64,000 nt of DNA. It comes from Phaeodactylibacter sp. Its GTDB lineage: Bacteria; Bacteroidota; Bacteroidia; Chitinophagales; Saprospiraceae. Where the stretch lies: NCBI GenBank assembly GCA_024102975.1, contig JAGFJD010000448.1, positions 27,502 through 91,501 on the forward strand. The letters are read 5' to 3'. The position numbers were made by a program, and so were the translations under genes. The notes beneath the pieces were generated by a model. The model did no database searches. It saw only the letters and a program-made list of their open reading frames with translations, and was not told the DNA's origin. Within the stretch, counting starts at the first letter, position 1. Each line of letters begins with the position of its first letter. Positions 51,253 through 63,295 of this stretch are shown here, one piece after another.

Positions 51253-52473
51253 TTAGCCCCTTCCGTACCCCAGCTGTTTAAATCCTTCCACGGCCAGGCC
51301 CACGTCTTCTTCCGAGCTATAGGCGGACAAACCCAGGCGGGTGACGCCGCCCCGCTCGAGCAGCCCCAGCACTTCCGCTGCCCGGATGGCGTAGAAGTGG
51401 CCGTCCCAGGCCAGGATGTTGCGTTCGGCAAGTTTTTGGGTGACGGCCTCCGGCCGGATGCCTTCCGTAAGCACGGCCAGGGTGGGTGCCCGCAGGGGGG
51501 CGTCCATCGGAGGGCCGGCGACGGTGACGCCGTCGAGGGCGGTGAGGCCGGCGTACAGCCTGCGGGCCAGGGCGATCTCGTGTTGGTGAATGCAGTTCAT
51601 GGCGTCGGACAGGCAAGAGCGGTAATCGCTGCCCTGCCCGAAGCAGGCGATAAAGTCCACTGCTGCTTTCACGCCGGCCAGGGCGGCGTGGTTGAGGGTG
51701 CCGGTCTCGATGCTGAAGGGCGCTTCCTGGGCGGCGGTGCGCAGGCGGTCGGTGGGCAGGCGGTCCAGCAGGCCGGGGCGGGAATAGAGGATGCCGACAT
51801 GCGGGCCGTAGAATTTATAGGCGGAGCACAGCAGGAAGTCGCAGCCGATGGCCTGCACGTCGAGCGGGAAGTGGGGGGCGAAGTGCACGGCGTCGAGCAG
51901 CAGCCAGGCGCCCGCCTGGTAGGTAAGCGCCCGCGCCTGTTGTACGTCGTTGACCGTACCCATGAAGTTGGAGGCATAGCCCAGGGCCAGCAGGCGGGTG
52001 CGCTCGTTGATCTTGGCGGCCATGTCGTCGTAGTCCAGCGTGCCTTCTTTTTTCAGTTTCACTTCCCGCACGGCGATGCCCTGTTCGCGAAGAGACAGCC
52101 AGGGCCCGCGGTTGCCCTCGTGGTCCAGTTGGGTGATCAGGATTTCGTCGCCCGGCTGCAACAGGCGGCCGACGGCGCGGGCAAGCGAGTAGTTGAGGGT
52201 GGTCATGTTTTGCCCGAAAGAAATGGTATGCGGCCCTTCCGCCCCCAGGAAGTGGGCGACAGCGGCCCGGGCGCCGTCGATCACCTCGTCGGTTTCCCGG
52301 GCGGTGATGAAGGCGCCGTGGGTGTTGGCGTTCGAGTTCTCATAATAATAGCTGATGGCGTCGATCACGGGCTGGGGCACCTGGGTGCCGCCCGGGCCGT
52401 CCATGAATACCAGGCGGCGCCCGTTGTGCTGCCGGCTCAGGGCGGGGAACTGTTGACGGAATGAATCGTTCAT
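51253..52473 (-). CDS. Class V aminotransferase (cysteine-desulfurase-like)
   Basis: A 406-residue fold-type I PLP enzyme. Motifs are VFMDGPGGTQVPQPVIDAIS, ISFGQNMTTLNYSLARAVG, ITQLDHEGNRGPWLSL, LLLDAVHFAPHFPLDVQAIG and the PLP lysine in DFLLCSAYKFYGPHVGILYS. The family (cysteine-desulfurase-like, near VC1184) is related to SufS/kynureninase but its substrate is not known. No Fe-S assembly genes are adjacent. It opens a minus-strand pair with the FGGY kinase. Confidence 0.88.
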   Translation of the reverse strand: MNDSFRQQFPALSRQHNGRRLVFMDGPGGTQVPQPVIDAISYYYENSNANTHGAFITARETDEVIDGARAAVAHFLGAEGPHTISFGQNMTTLNYSLARAVGRLLQPGDEILITQLDHEGNRGPWLSLREQGIAVREVKLKKEGTLDYDDMAAKINERTRLLALGYASNFMGTVNDVQQARALTYQAGAWLLLDAVHFAPHFPLDVQAIGCDFLLCSAYKFYGPHVGILYSRPGLLDRLPTDRLRTAAQEAPFSIETGTLNHAALAGVKAAVDFIACFGQGSDYRSCLSDAMNCIHQHEIALARRLYAGLTALDGVTVAGPPMDAPLRAPTLAVLTEGIRPEAVTQKLAERNILAWDGHFYAIRAAEVLGLLERGGVTRLGLSAYSSEEDVGLAVEGFKQLGYGRG

Positions 52474-52753
52474 ATAGCGTACAGTGGTTTGATTCCTGTC
52501 GGTTGTTGGTTGCCCGGACGAATGCTGCTCATTGTCGGGATGCTGGTCCCGGGGAATTCAGCTCTGCTGTTCTACAAGGCTGGCTGCCCATGTCAGCATT
52601 GGTCGCCTGGGGGCAGGATGCGAGGACGGGAGGCGGCAGGTATCGTTATTAAAATAACGATTACAAAAGTAATGATTACTTTTATATTCATTATAAACAT
52701 AGCGACATAGCGGCACCCCTCCTCTGTGGAGCAAGGTACGAAAGCCGTCCAAA

Positions 52754-53328
52754 TTATTCCTTTTCCACTTCTTCGAAAACCAGCTTGAAAGCCAGTTCGA
52801 AATCATCGGCGATGGTTTCCTGCTTCAGGCCTTCAAAGAAATTGGGCGAATTGTAGCAGATGCCATAAGCCGTCCGGTCGACCACCGCCTTGCCCTCCAA
52901 CCGGAGGCGCTTTCGCGCCCGGCGGGCGGTGAGCCGTAATTTTTCCTTTTTTGCAATGCCTTTGATCGACAAAACGCCGGAAGCCATTTCTTCCGTATCC
53001 CCCAAAGTAAAGGGTTGCCCAAGGGTAAACCTTGCCTCCGGGAAGCGTTCTGCCTCAAAAAAATCCGCACTGTGCAGATGCTGCGTCAATTGGCTGATGT
53101 CGGACCGGATGCTTTGCATGTCGATGGCAGCTCGCCATGCAGGATGCGCGCTCCCTCGCAGCGGAGTGTTCCGGACCTGGCTTGAATTGTGCCGCCGAGC
53201 GCATAAGTGCTGTACGCCGCCCTGCCTGCCCAGGACATCTCGCTTTGTTCCGGGTTGTGCTGGTACTGCTGAGCATTGGCCGTGAGCGCCAGCGACAGAA
53301 AAATGGAAAAGGACAGATACTTTTTCAT
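52754..53328 (-). pseudogene. YceI-family protein with a single-base frameshift
   Basis: The N-terminal frame (ATG 53328) reads MKKYLSFSIFLSLALTANAQ, then YQHNPEQSEMSWAGRAAYST, TLRCEGARILHGEL. The C-terminal frame continues AIDMQSIRSDISQLTQHLHS, FFEAERFPEARFTLGQPF, LRLEGKAVVDRTAYGICYNS. Joined, they are a normal secreted YceI lipid-binding beta-barrel (about 190 residues). The join is near 53125-53131, where GAGCTGCCATCGAC would need one more G to read E-L-A-I-D. Either a recent inactivation or a sequencing error; no other damage is seen. Confidence 0.85.
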
Positions 53329-53806
53329 GATCATTGAATGGTCGATAAGTTTGAAATCAATGGTGTGTCTTGCCTCTCCCACCCATAGGGCATAAAGTAG
53401 GGAGCCTAGCGTTTTTATCACATAGAACACACAGGCGTTTTCACAGTAGGCCACATACAGCAGTTCTCGTTTTAGAATGCCACTAAACCACAATATCCCA
53501 CAAAATTTAGTGCGGATTTCGCGTTTCCGTGCTTTTGTGGCAGGATTTAAGGCATCATTTCGCAAAGCGAGAATCGCTGGATTTTATTAAAAAATATTAT
53601 AAATAAATTCAAAATATGCCAAACCTGAGAACAGGGTTGTTAAGATTTCAAAAAAATACCTTCGCAATTAAAACTTGATTAACAAAGTAACATTCAATTA
53701 ACAATTTTCTAAACAAAGCCTAACTTTTCATTTACCCTTACTTAACATTTGCTTTGGACCTTCGCACCGAAAGCCAAATTCGATCACTAATTACTGTCTC
53801 TTTACT
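53329..53806. other. AT-rich promoter region upstream of phoX
   Basis: About 480 bp. The left half carries a degraded copy of the CACATAGAACACACAGG repeat family. The right half (53570-53806) is very AT-rich, rich in TTAACA/AACAA tracts, and must hold the phoX promoter. No exact TAnnTTTG box is found; TACCTTCG near 53656 is the nearest. Confidence 0.5.
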
Positions 53807-55699
53807 ATGAAAAAAGTATTACTCTCCGTGCTGCTCGCCAGCATGGCTGTGCTGTCTTTGCACGCACAAGCAACCATCTTCTCCGAAGAGATCGAGCTGC
53901 CGGCAGGCTATGTGCCGGAAACGGTGCTGATGCCGCCCTCTCCGCTCTCTCTGCAGGTCCTCTTCGTCGGAGGCGTCGACCTGGTGCAGACCACGCCGAC
54001 CTACGGCTACGAAGCCGGCATTGCCTATGCCAAGGAATGGCACGACTTCATCGGCTTCACGCCTGACGAGACGGGCCAGAGCCTCGGTTGGGTTTCCGTC
54101 AACCACGAAATGATCTACCAGGACGACCGCATCGGCGACGGCGGCGGGATGACCGTCTTCCGCGTCAGCCGCGATCCCATCACCGGCATGCTCAACATCG
54201 TCGACCAGCAACTGGAAGACGGCCGCCGCGGCAAGTTCTTCAATGTGGATTTCGTCAACACCGTCGGCGAAACCGGCATGAACTGCGGCGGCATCAGCTC
54301 CGTCGTCGACGGCCGCATCTGGACGGCCGAGGAGTGGTTCCGCTCCAGCAACGCCAGCATCTACAACGGCAGCTTCAGCTCGCCAACCAGCTCGGGCGGC
54401 TTCCCGAAAGCACCGGGCGGCGCTGAAAACCAGGGCGTCCGCGATACGTCCAACTATATCATCTCCTCCGACATTGAGGGCTTCGACGGCCTGGAAGTCA
54501 AGAAGTACGAAAATTTTAACTGGATGGTGGAGATTGACCCGCGACAGGCCAAAGCTGTCCGCAAGCAATACAACTGGGGCCGCCAGCCCTACGAAGGCGG
54601 CACGATTGCCCTGGACAATAAGACCGTCTACCTCGGCCCGGACGACACCCCCGGCTTCTGGACCAGGTTCGTAGCAGATACTCCCGGCGACTTCACTAAG
54701 GGCAAATTGTACGTCTACAATGCCACTGCCGATGAGCGCTGGATCGAGATCGACAATACCGACACCGGTAAAATGCTCAACTTCAAGGAGCAGGCCGTTG
54801 CCGCCGGCGCCACTATGTACAACCGCATCGAATGGGTAGCCATCGACCCGGCCACCGGGCTGATCTACTGGACGGAAACCGGCCGGGACGCCCCGGGCAG
54901 CGCCTGGGCGGGCGAAGAAGCCGCCGGCGCCACCCACGATCCGTACCACATTCAGCGCGCTATCGACAAGGGCTGGGGCACGCCGAGCAGTTCCGACTAC
55001 CGCGACTATTACGGCCGCATCTGGGTGTATGACCCGGCCACCAATTACAACACCGTGCTGCTCGAAGGCGGCCCGGACTGGGACCAGGAAGAGAGCCCGG
55101 CCGAAGCCGACTACTTCCGCAAGCACCTCTCCAACCCCGATGGCCTGAACGTCATGTCTATCGATGGACAGAGTTTCCTGGTTATCATGGAGGACCTCAA
55201 CGGACGCAGCTTCGGCCGCGTGCCTGCCGGGGTAAGCAACAGCACCTGTGAATTGTGGCTGCTGGACCTCAGCATCGAGAACCCGACGGTCGACGATCTC
55301 ATCCGCATCTCGGCCGTGCCGGCCGGCGCGGAAGTGACGGGCGCCATCGCCACGCCCGACGGCAAGTCGCTGCTGGTCAACTCCCAACACCCGCGTTCCA
55401 CCAACCCCTTCCCCTTCAACCACTCGCTGACCTACGCCATCCACGGGTTTGACCAGGTGACCGTGACCGGCCTGGAGGAACCGCAGTTTGAAGATGCCGA
55501 AACGCTGCGGATTTATCCGAACCCGGCGACGCGCAACGTCTTCTTCAGCGAAGCCATCGACCTGGCTATCTACAACGTCGAAGGCCAGCGCCTCAAGGTG
55601 TTCCGCAACGTCACCCAGGTCGACGTTTCCGGCCTGCCCGCCGGCACGTACTTCCTGCAGACTGCCGATGGGGTGGCCAGGAAGCTGGTGGTCAACTAA
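53807..55699 (+). CDS. PhoX-like (DUF839) secreted phosphatase with T9SS sorting domain
   Basis: A 630-residue protein. The signal peptide (MKKVLLSVLLASMAVLSLHA) is followed by a PhoX-type beta-propeller: DETGQSLGWVSVNHEMIYQD, the metal-binding Cys/Glu region GETGMNCGGISSVVDGRIWTAEEW, EYGG-like loops, NRIEWVAIDPATGLIYWTETGRD and LSNPDGLNVMSIDGQSFLVI. PhoX is a Ca/Fe alkaline phosphatase that scavenges phosphate from organic esters. The last 75 residues are a type A sorting domain (RIYPNPATRNVFFSEAIDLAIYNVEG...). It is therefore exported to the cell surface by the T9SS, not by Tat. The gene is followed by a di-haem peroxidase gene. Confidence 0.88.
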   Translation: MKKVLLSVLLASMAVLSLHAQATIFSEEIELPAGYVPETVLMPPSPLSLQVLFVGGVDLVQTTPTYGYEAGIAYAKEWHDFIGFTPDETGQSLGWVSVNHEMIYQDDRIGDGGGMTVFRVSRDPITGMLNIVDQQLEDGRRGKFFNVDFVNTVGETGMNCGGISSVVDGRIWTAEEWFRSSNASIYNGSFSSPTSSGGFPKAPGGAENQGVRDTSNYIISSDIEGFDGLEVKKYENFNWMVEIDPRQAKAVRKQYNWGRQPYEGGTIALDNKTVYLGPDDTPGFWTRFVADTPGDFTKGKLYVYNATADERWIEIDNTDTGKMLNFKEQAVAAGATMYNRIEWVAIDPATGLIYWTETGRDAPGSAWAGEEAAGATHDPYHIQRAIDKGWGTPSSSDYRDYYGRIWVYDPATNYNTVLLEGGPDWDQEESPAEADYFRKHLSNPDGLNVMSIDGQSFLVIMEDLNGRSFGRVPAGVSNSTCELWLLDLSIENPTVDDLIRISAVPAGAEVTGAIATPDGKSLLVNSQHPRSTNPFPFNHSLTYAIHGFDQVTVTGLEEPQFEDAETLRIYPNPATRNVFFSEAIDLAIYNVEGQRLKVFRNVTQVDVSGLPAGTYFLQTADGVARKLVVN

Positions 55700-55741
55700 A
55701 GCCCATAAAAGAGCTTCGATTTTTTAGATTAGCAATATCAA

Positions 55742-55779
55742 GGCGGCACTTCAGGGCTCTGGAGTGCCGCCTCTTTAAT
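55742..55779 (+). terminator. Terminator/attenuator between phoX and peroxidase gene
   Basis: AGGCGGCACT (55742-55751) pairs with AGTGCCGCCT (55764-55773), then CTTTAA. The stem is perfect but the T-run is short, so partial read-through into the next gene is possible. Confidence 0.65.
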
Positions 55780-55792
55780 AAAATAGCGGCTC

Positions 55793-57751
55793 ATGAAAAA
55801 ACTATATGGCATCCTCTACCTTTTTGCCCTTTTGCTTTCCGTCCATTTCCTGAGTTTCAGCCCTCAGCTCAACTACACCGGCGCCGATGCGCTGGGCCAG
55901 GTAAAACAGCAGTTCGATGCCGGCCTGGAGAGCCTGGCGACGGCTATCCGAAACTATCAGGAGCAAGCCGGCCGCTTTGCCCGCCAGGGCGATAACCTGC
56001 CCGAACTCCGGCAAGCGCACCTGGATACCCGGCTGGCTTTCAAGAAGATTGAATTCCTGCTCGAATACAACGACCGGGAATCGGTCAAAAAGCACCTCAA
56101 CGGCCCGCCCCTTCCGACAACGGAACCCAAAGTGCCGGAAGTGCGCATCATTGAGCCTACAGGCCTGCAGGTGCTGGACGAACTGGCCTTCGGCGGCGCC
56201 CCGGAAGAGGAAAGGGGACAGATCGAAACCCTGGTGGCCCAACTGGCACATGATTTCGCGGTAGTCCGCGCCTACCAGGGCGGAATACCGCTCCAGCACC
56301 GCTTCATCTTCGAGGCTGCCCGTTACGAGCTGATCCGCCTGTATACCCTCGGCCTTACCGGCTTCGATACGCCGGGGTCGGGCAATGCCCTGCCGGAGGC
56401 CGTCGCCGCCCTGCAGGGCGTTGCCCAGGCTCTAAACGCTTACCTGCCGCTGATAGAGGAACAGGATCCGGCCCTGGCCCGCCAACTGCAAACCGCCCTG
56501 CCGCAAGCCGTGGGCTATCTGCGGGATAACCGGGATTTCGACAGTTTCGACCGCCTGTATTTCCTCAAAAAATTCCTTGACCCGTTGCTGGGCCTGACGT
56601 TGAAGGCCCAGCAGGCACTCCAGGTAGAATTGCCGGAGGAGGCCAGCGGGTTGCCGCAATCTGTCAACTACCAGGCCGGCAGCCTGTTCGACAACGACTT
56701 TCTCAACGTCCATTATTTCGCCAACCACAGCCCCGCCGAACTCGACAAAAAACGCGTGGCCCTGGGGCGCCTCCTCTTCTTTGACCCCATCCTGTCGGCC
56801 AACAACCAGCGGTCGTGTGCTTCCTGCCACCAGCCCGGCCGGGCCTTCACCGACGGGATGGACAAAAGCCTGGCGCTGAACGGCGAAGGCAAGATTCAGC
56901 GCAACGCCCCCACCCTGATCAACGCCATCTATTCCGAGCGCTTTTTCTACGACCTGCGCGAACCGAACCTGGAACGGCAGGTCAAGCATGTGGTGCTCGA
57001 CCACAAAGAATTCGGGACGGACTTTCTCGCCATCATCGACAAGCTGAACCAGAGCAGCGAATACCGGGCTTTATTCGCCGAAGCCTATAGCGACAATCCC
57101 CGGTACCAATTGTCGAAGTGGTCCGTTTCGGACGCCCTGGCCTGTTATGTGGCCAGCCTGCGTTCTTTCAACAGCCCGTTCGACCGGTACGCCCGGGGCG
57201 AAACGGAAAACCTGAGCCCCCAGGCGGCCCAGGGGTTCAACCTCTTCATGGGCAAGGCCAGCTGCGGCACCTGCCACTTTGCCCCGGCCTTCAACGGCAC
57301 CGTACCCCCGTATTACCAGGAATCGGAATCGGAAGTGCTGGGCGTGCCCGCCGATAAGGATGAGGAGAACCCAAAGCTGGACGCCGACCCGGGCCGCATT
57401 GCCAGCGCCCGCCCGCAGGACGAGGCGCCCTTCTACGCCCATTCCTTCAAGACGGTGACCGTCCGCAATGCCGCCCTCACTGCCCCTTATATGCACAATG
57501 GCGCCTACAGCAGCCTGGAGGAAGTCGTTGATTTTTACAACAAGGGCGGCGGCCTGGGCCTGGGCCTGGATGTGCCCTATCAGACCCTGCCCGATACGCC
57601 CCTGAACCTCGATGAGGGGGAAGTCGACGCCCTGGTTGCCTTTATGGAAAGTTTGACGGATACCGCCGGCCTGACAGCTGTGCCGGAGCGCTTGCCGGCG
57701 TTTGAAGATAAACCCGAGTGGAACGAGCGGAAGGTGGGGGGAATGTATTAG
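55793..57751 (+). CDS. Di-haem cytochrome c peroxidase with imelysin-like N-terminus
   Basis: A 652-residue periplasmic protein. Residues 1-25 are the signal or anchor. Residues about 30-290 form a helical domain (FDAGLESLATAIRNYQEQAG, HLDTRLAFKKIEFLLEYNDR) like imelysin. Residues 300-640 are a CcpA/MauG-type di-haem domain with QRSCASCHQPGRAFTDG (haem 1) and KASCGTCHFAPAFNGT (haem 2), plus FKTVTVRNAALTAPYMHNGA. It would reduce H2O2 or catalyse a related oxidation. Length, fusion and position just after phoX (93 bp, same strand) recur in Bacteroidota and suggest a joint role that is not known. Confidence 0.9.
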   Translation: MKKLYGILYLFALLLSVHFLSFSPQLNYTGADALGQVKQQFDAGLESLATAIRNYQEQAGRFARQGDNLPELRQAHLDTRLAFKKIEFLLEYNDRESVKKHLNGPPLPTTEPKVPEVRIIEPTGLQVLDELAFGGAPEEERGQIETLVAQLAHDFAVVRAYQGGIPLQHRFIFEAARYELIRLYTLGLTGFDTPGSGNALPEAVAALQGVAQALNAYLPLIEEQDPALARQLQTALPQAVGYLRDNRDFDSFDRLYFLKKFLDPLLGLTLKAQQALQVELPEEASGLPQSVNYQAGSLFDNDFLNVHYFANHSPAELDKKRVALGRLLFFDPILSANNQRSCASCHQPGRAFTDGMDKSLALNGEGKIQRNAPTLINAIYSERFFYDLREPNLERQVKHVVLDHKEFGTDFLAIIDKLNQSSEYRALFAEAYSDNPRYQLSKWSVSDALACYVASLRSFNSPFDRYARGETENLSPQAAQGFNLFMGKASCGTCHFAPAFNGTVPPYYQESESEVLGVPADKDEENPKLDADPGRIASARPQDEAPFYAHSFKTVTVRNAALTAPYMHNGAYSSLEEVVDFYNKGGGLGLGLDVPYQTLPDTPLNLDEGEVDALVAFMESLTDTAGLTAVPERLPAFEDKPEWNERKVGGMY

Positions 57752-57842
57752 TGTATGTGTACTACTTGTTTGTAAAAGTTTGCTCAAAAAACAAAGATTT
57801 CAGTTCAGGAGCATGTTTGGCCCATGCACTCATGCACATCCC

Positions 57843-58850
57843 TCACTTCCTCAGCACCTTCGCGTCCTTCGAGAAGCGTTTCTGCACATCTTTCAGGGCA
57901 GCCTGGATTTCTGATTCGTCGGTGTAGGTTTTCTGGATGCCGACGCGGGTGAGGTTGCCTTCGGGTTCGGTGAAGGGTTCGTATCCGGCCTGATAGATGC
58001 GTTGGATGAGGCGTTGTACGTTCTTTTCGTTGCCGAATACGCCGATGCCGATGACGAAAAAGCGCTGGCCCGGCGCGGCGGTAGCGCCCTCGGTGTCCAG
58101 TTCTTCCTCATCGGCGGCGGGCGTTTCTTCTTCGGTGCCGGACAAGCTGCCTTCAGCCAGTGAGCCGTCGGTGTCGGCGGTACTGCTTCCGGTTTGGGAA
58201 GGGCTGACGTTGACCCGGGAGGTAGGCAGGCGCCGGGCGTTCGCGTCGCTGCCGGCGGGTTTGAAGAAAAACAGGAAATAGGTGGCGATGAGGACGATGA
58301 TAGCAGCAAAGCTGATGGCGATAGCCAGGCCGTGGTTCAGGCGGCGGCTGGGAGGAGGGGCGGTGCCGCCGACGGCTGCCTGCGGCTGCCCGTTGGCCGG
58401 CCGGACGCTGCTGCCGGGCGCTGTGCGCCGGGCAATGGGATAGAAGCGGACCGTCGGCAGGCCATAGGCGTCCAGGTTGAAATTAGTGGTGTCGGCGAGG
58501 AACTGGAGGTTGTGTTCGTAATCCTTATACAGCCGGCCCACTTTGGGGAAAACGACGATCTCCCGCCGGCCGATGGCCTCTTTTACCTCTTTGACGTAAT
58601 TTTCTACCAGTTCGTTGGCATCCGTCAGGCTGATGTTCAGTTTCTCCTGGAGGTGCTGCGCCAGCAGGCCGTCGTCCGCCACCAGGTTGCTGTTGAAGTT
58701 GAGCCCTTTGGATGGGGGGTGAAGCTCGCCCTGCACCTGGTCGGCCGTGGCGGCTTTATAGCTGGATACGAAGCCGCCCAGCCCTGGAATATTCACCGAA
58801 TTGTATTCGTATAATAAATCTGCAATGTGTGAACCTATGTCGATTTGCAT
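57843..58850 (-). CDS. HU-like (CCDC81 type) membrane protein with SPOR domain
   Basis: A 335-residue protein from the ATG at 58850. Residues 1-130 form the prokaryotic HU/CCDC81-type domain found in Bacteroidota SPOR proteins (IGSHIADLLYEYNSVNIPGLGGFVSS, ELVENYVKEVKEAIGRREIVVFPKVGRL). A membrane segment follows at about residues 168-187 (LAIAISFAAIIVLIATYFLF). Then comes a low-complexity Ser/Thr/Glu linker and a C-terminal SPOR domain (QRFFVIGIGVFGNEKNVQRL, GYEPFTEPEGNLTRVGI). SPOR domains bind denuded peptidoglycan, so it links the cell wall to a cytoplasmic, possibly DNA- or nucleoid-related, domain. Confidence 0.88.
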   Translation of the reverse strand: MQIDIGSHIADLLYEYNSVNIPGLGGFVSSYKAATADQVQGELHPPSKGLNFNSNLVADDGLLAQHLQEKLNISLTDANELVENYVKEVKEAIGRREIVVFPKVGRLYKDYEHNLQFLADTTNFNLDAYGLPTVRFYPIARRTAPGSSVRPANGQPQAAVGGTAPPPSRRLNHGLAIAISFAAIIVLIATYFLFFFKPAGSDANARRLPTSRVNVSPSQTGSSTADTDGSLAEGSLSGTEEETPAADEEELDTEGATAAPGQRFFVIGIGVFGNEKNVQRLIQRIYQAGYEPFTEPEGNLTRVGIQKTYTDESEIQAALKDVQKRFSKDAKVLRK

Positions 58851-59273
58851 GGCTGCTGTTTTTTGGGCCGGCCTCTTTTTGGGCCTGCGATTTTCACAAC
58901 GGAAAAGAAAGCCTGAAAATTTGGCATGCACTGCCCAATTTAAGCCTTTTTCGCAAAAACTACAATAAGGAAAGCCTCTCTGCCCTATTGGCACCGCTTC
59001 CCCATCCAGCCAACTGCTTCTACTTTCTCCATTCCAGGCCATTCACCTTTTGCCCTACCCGGTAGCCCAGGCGCAGCCCGGCTCATGCATCCATTCGGAA
59101 ATGTACGCCGGGCGGTATCGGCTCTGCTTCCGGCACCGGTTGGTTAATACCAGTACGCGAATCCTTCAAATTCCCTACCTTTGTCAACCGTAAACGCCGG
59201 TCGCGTGTTGGTAGTCCAATAACCATTGATTGCCGCCTGGCCTGCGCGGCAAAATAACGAATAACCCTCAGCC
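58851..59273. other. Intergenic region upstream of metH
   Basis: About 420 bp between divergent genes. TACCTTTG at 59175-59182 matches the -7 consensus for metH. The leader between there and the start codon has only a small hairpin (GCCGC/GCGGC). No cobalamin-box (B12 riboswitch) or SAM-riboswitch motif is seen. Confidence 0.55.
59175..59182 (+). promoter_or_regulatory. Putative -7 box (TACCTTTG) of metH
   Basis: Exact TAnnTTTG match 92 bp upstream of the metH start. No TTTG (-33) at proper spacing. Confidence 0.5.
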
Positions 59274-63047
<3,774 letters not shown>

Positions 63048-63295
63048 CGTGAGTTGCTGCGTTAAGTGAAATTTAAGTTTTTCATCTGGTTTTTAGAAGT
63101 TAAATGTTTATGTTATCTTACTAAAGGAAACCACAAGGGTCGGCGGTTGTGTTTCATAATTGCCTGTCAAACAATAAGGTGTGGGTGTTGAATTCATGTT
63201 GCTCCAACACGCCTGTACACCAATGCTCCGCCGGAAGGCTTTTGGGGATCCTCGTTTATGCTTTACGTTAAATAGGTTTCTTAAAAGCTGGGTTA

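Noticed and set aside
50773..52464. 563-codon frame antisense to the class V aminotransferase and FGGY kinase
   Set aside because: Crosses the gap between two convincing minus-strand genes; composition typical of a shadow frame.
53819..55444. 541-codon minus-strand frame inside the PhoX-like gene
   Set aside because: Shadow frame; the plus strand has signal peptide, propeller motifs and sorting domain.
58851..59273. Cobalamin or SAM riboswitch before metH
   Set aside because: Neither the B12 box nor SAM-riboswitch core sequences are visible; only a small hairpin near the start.
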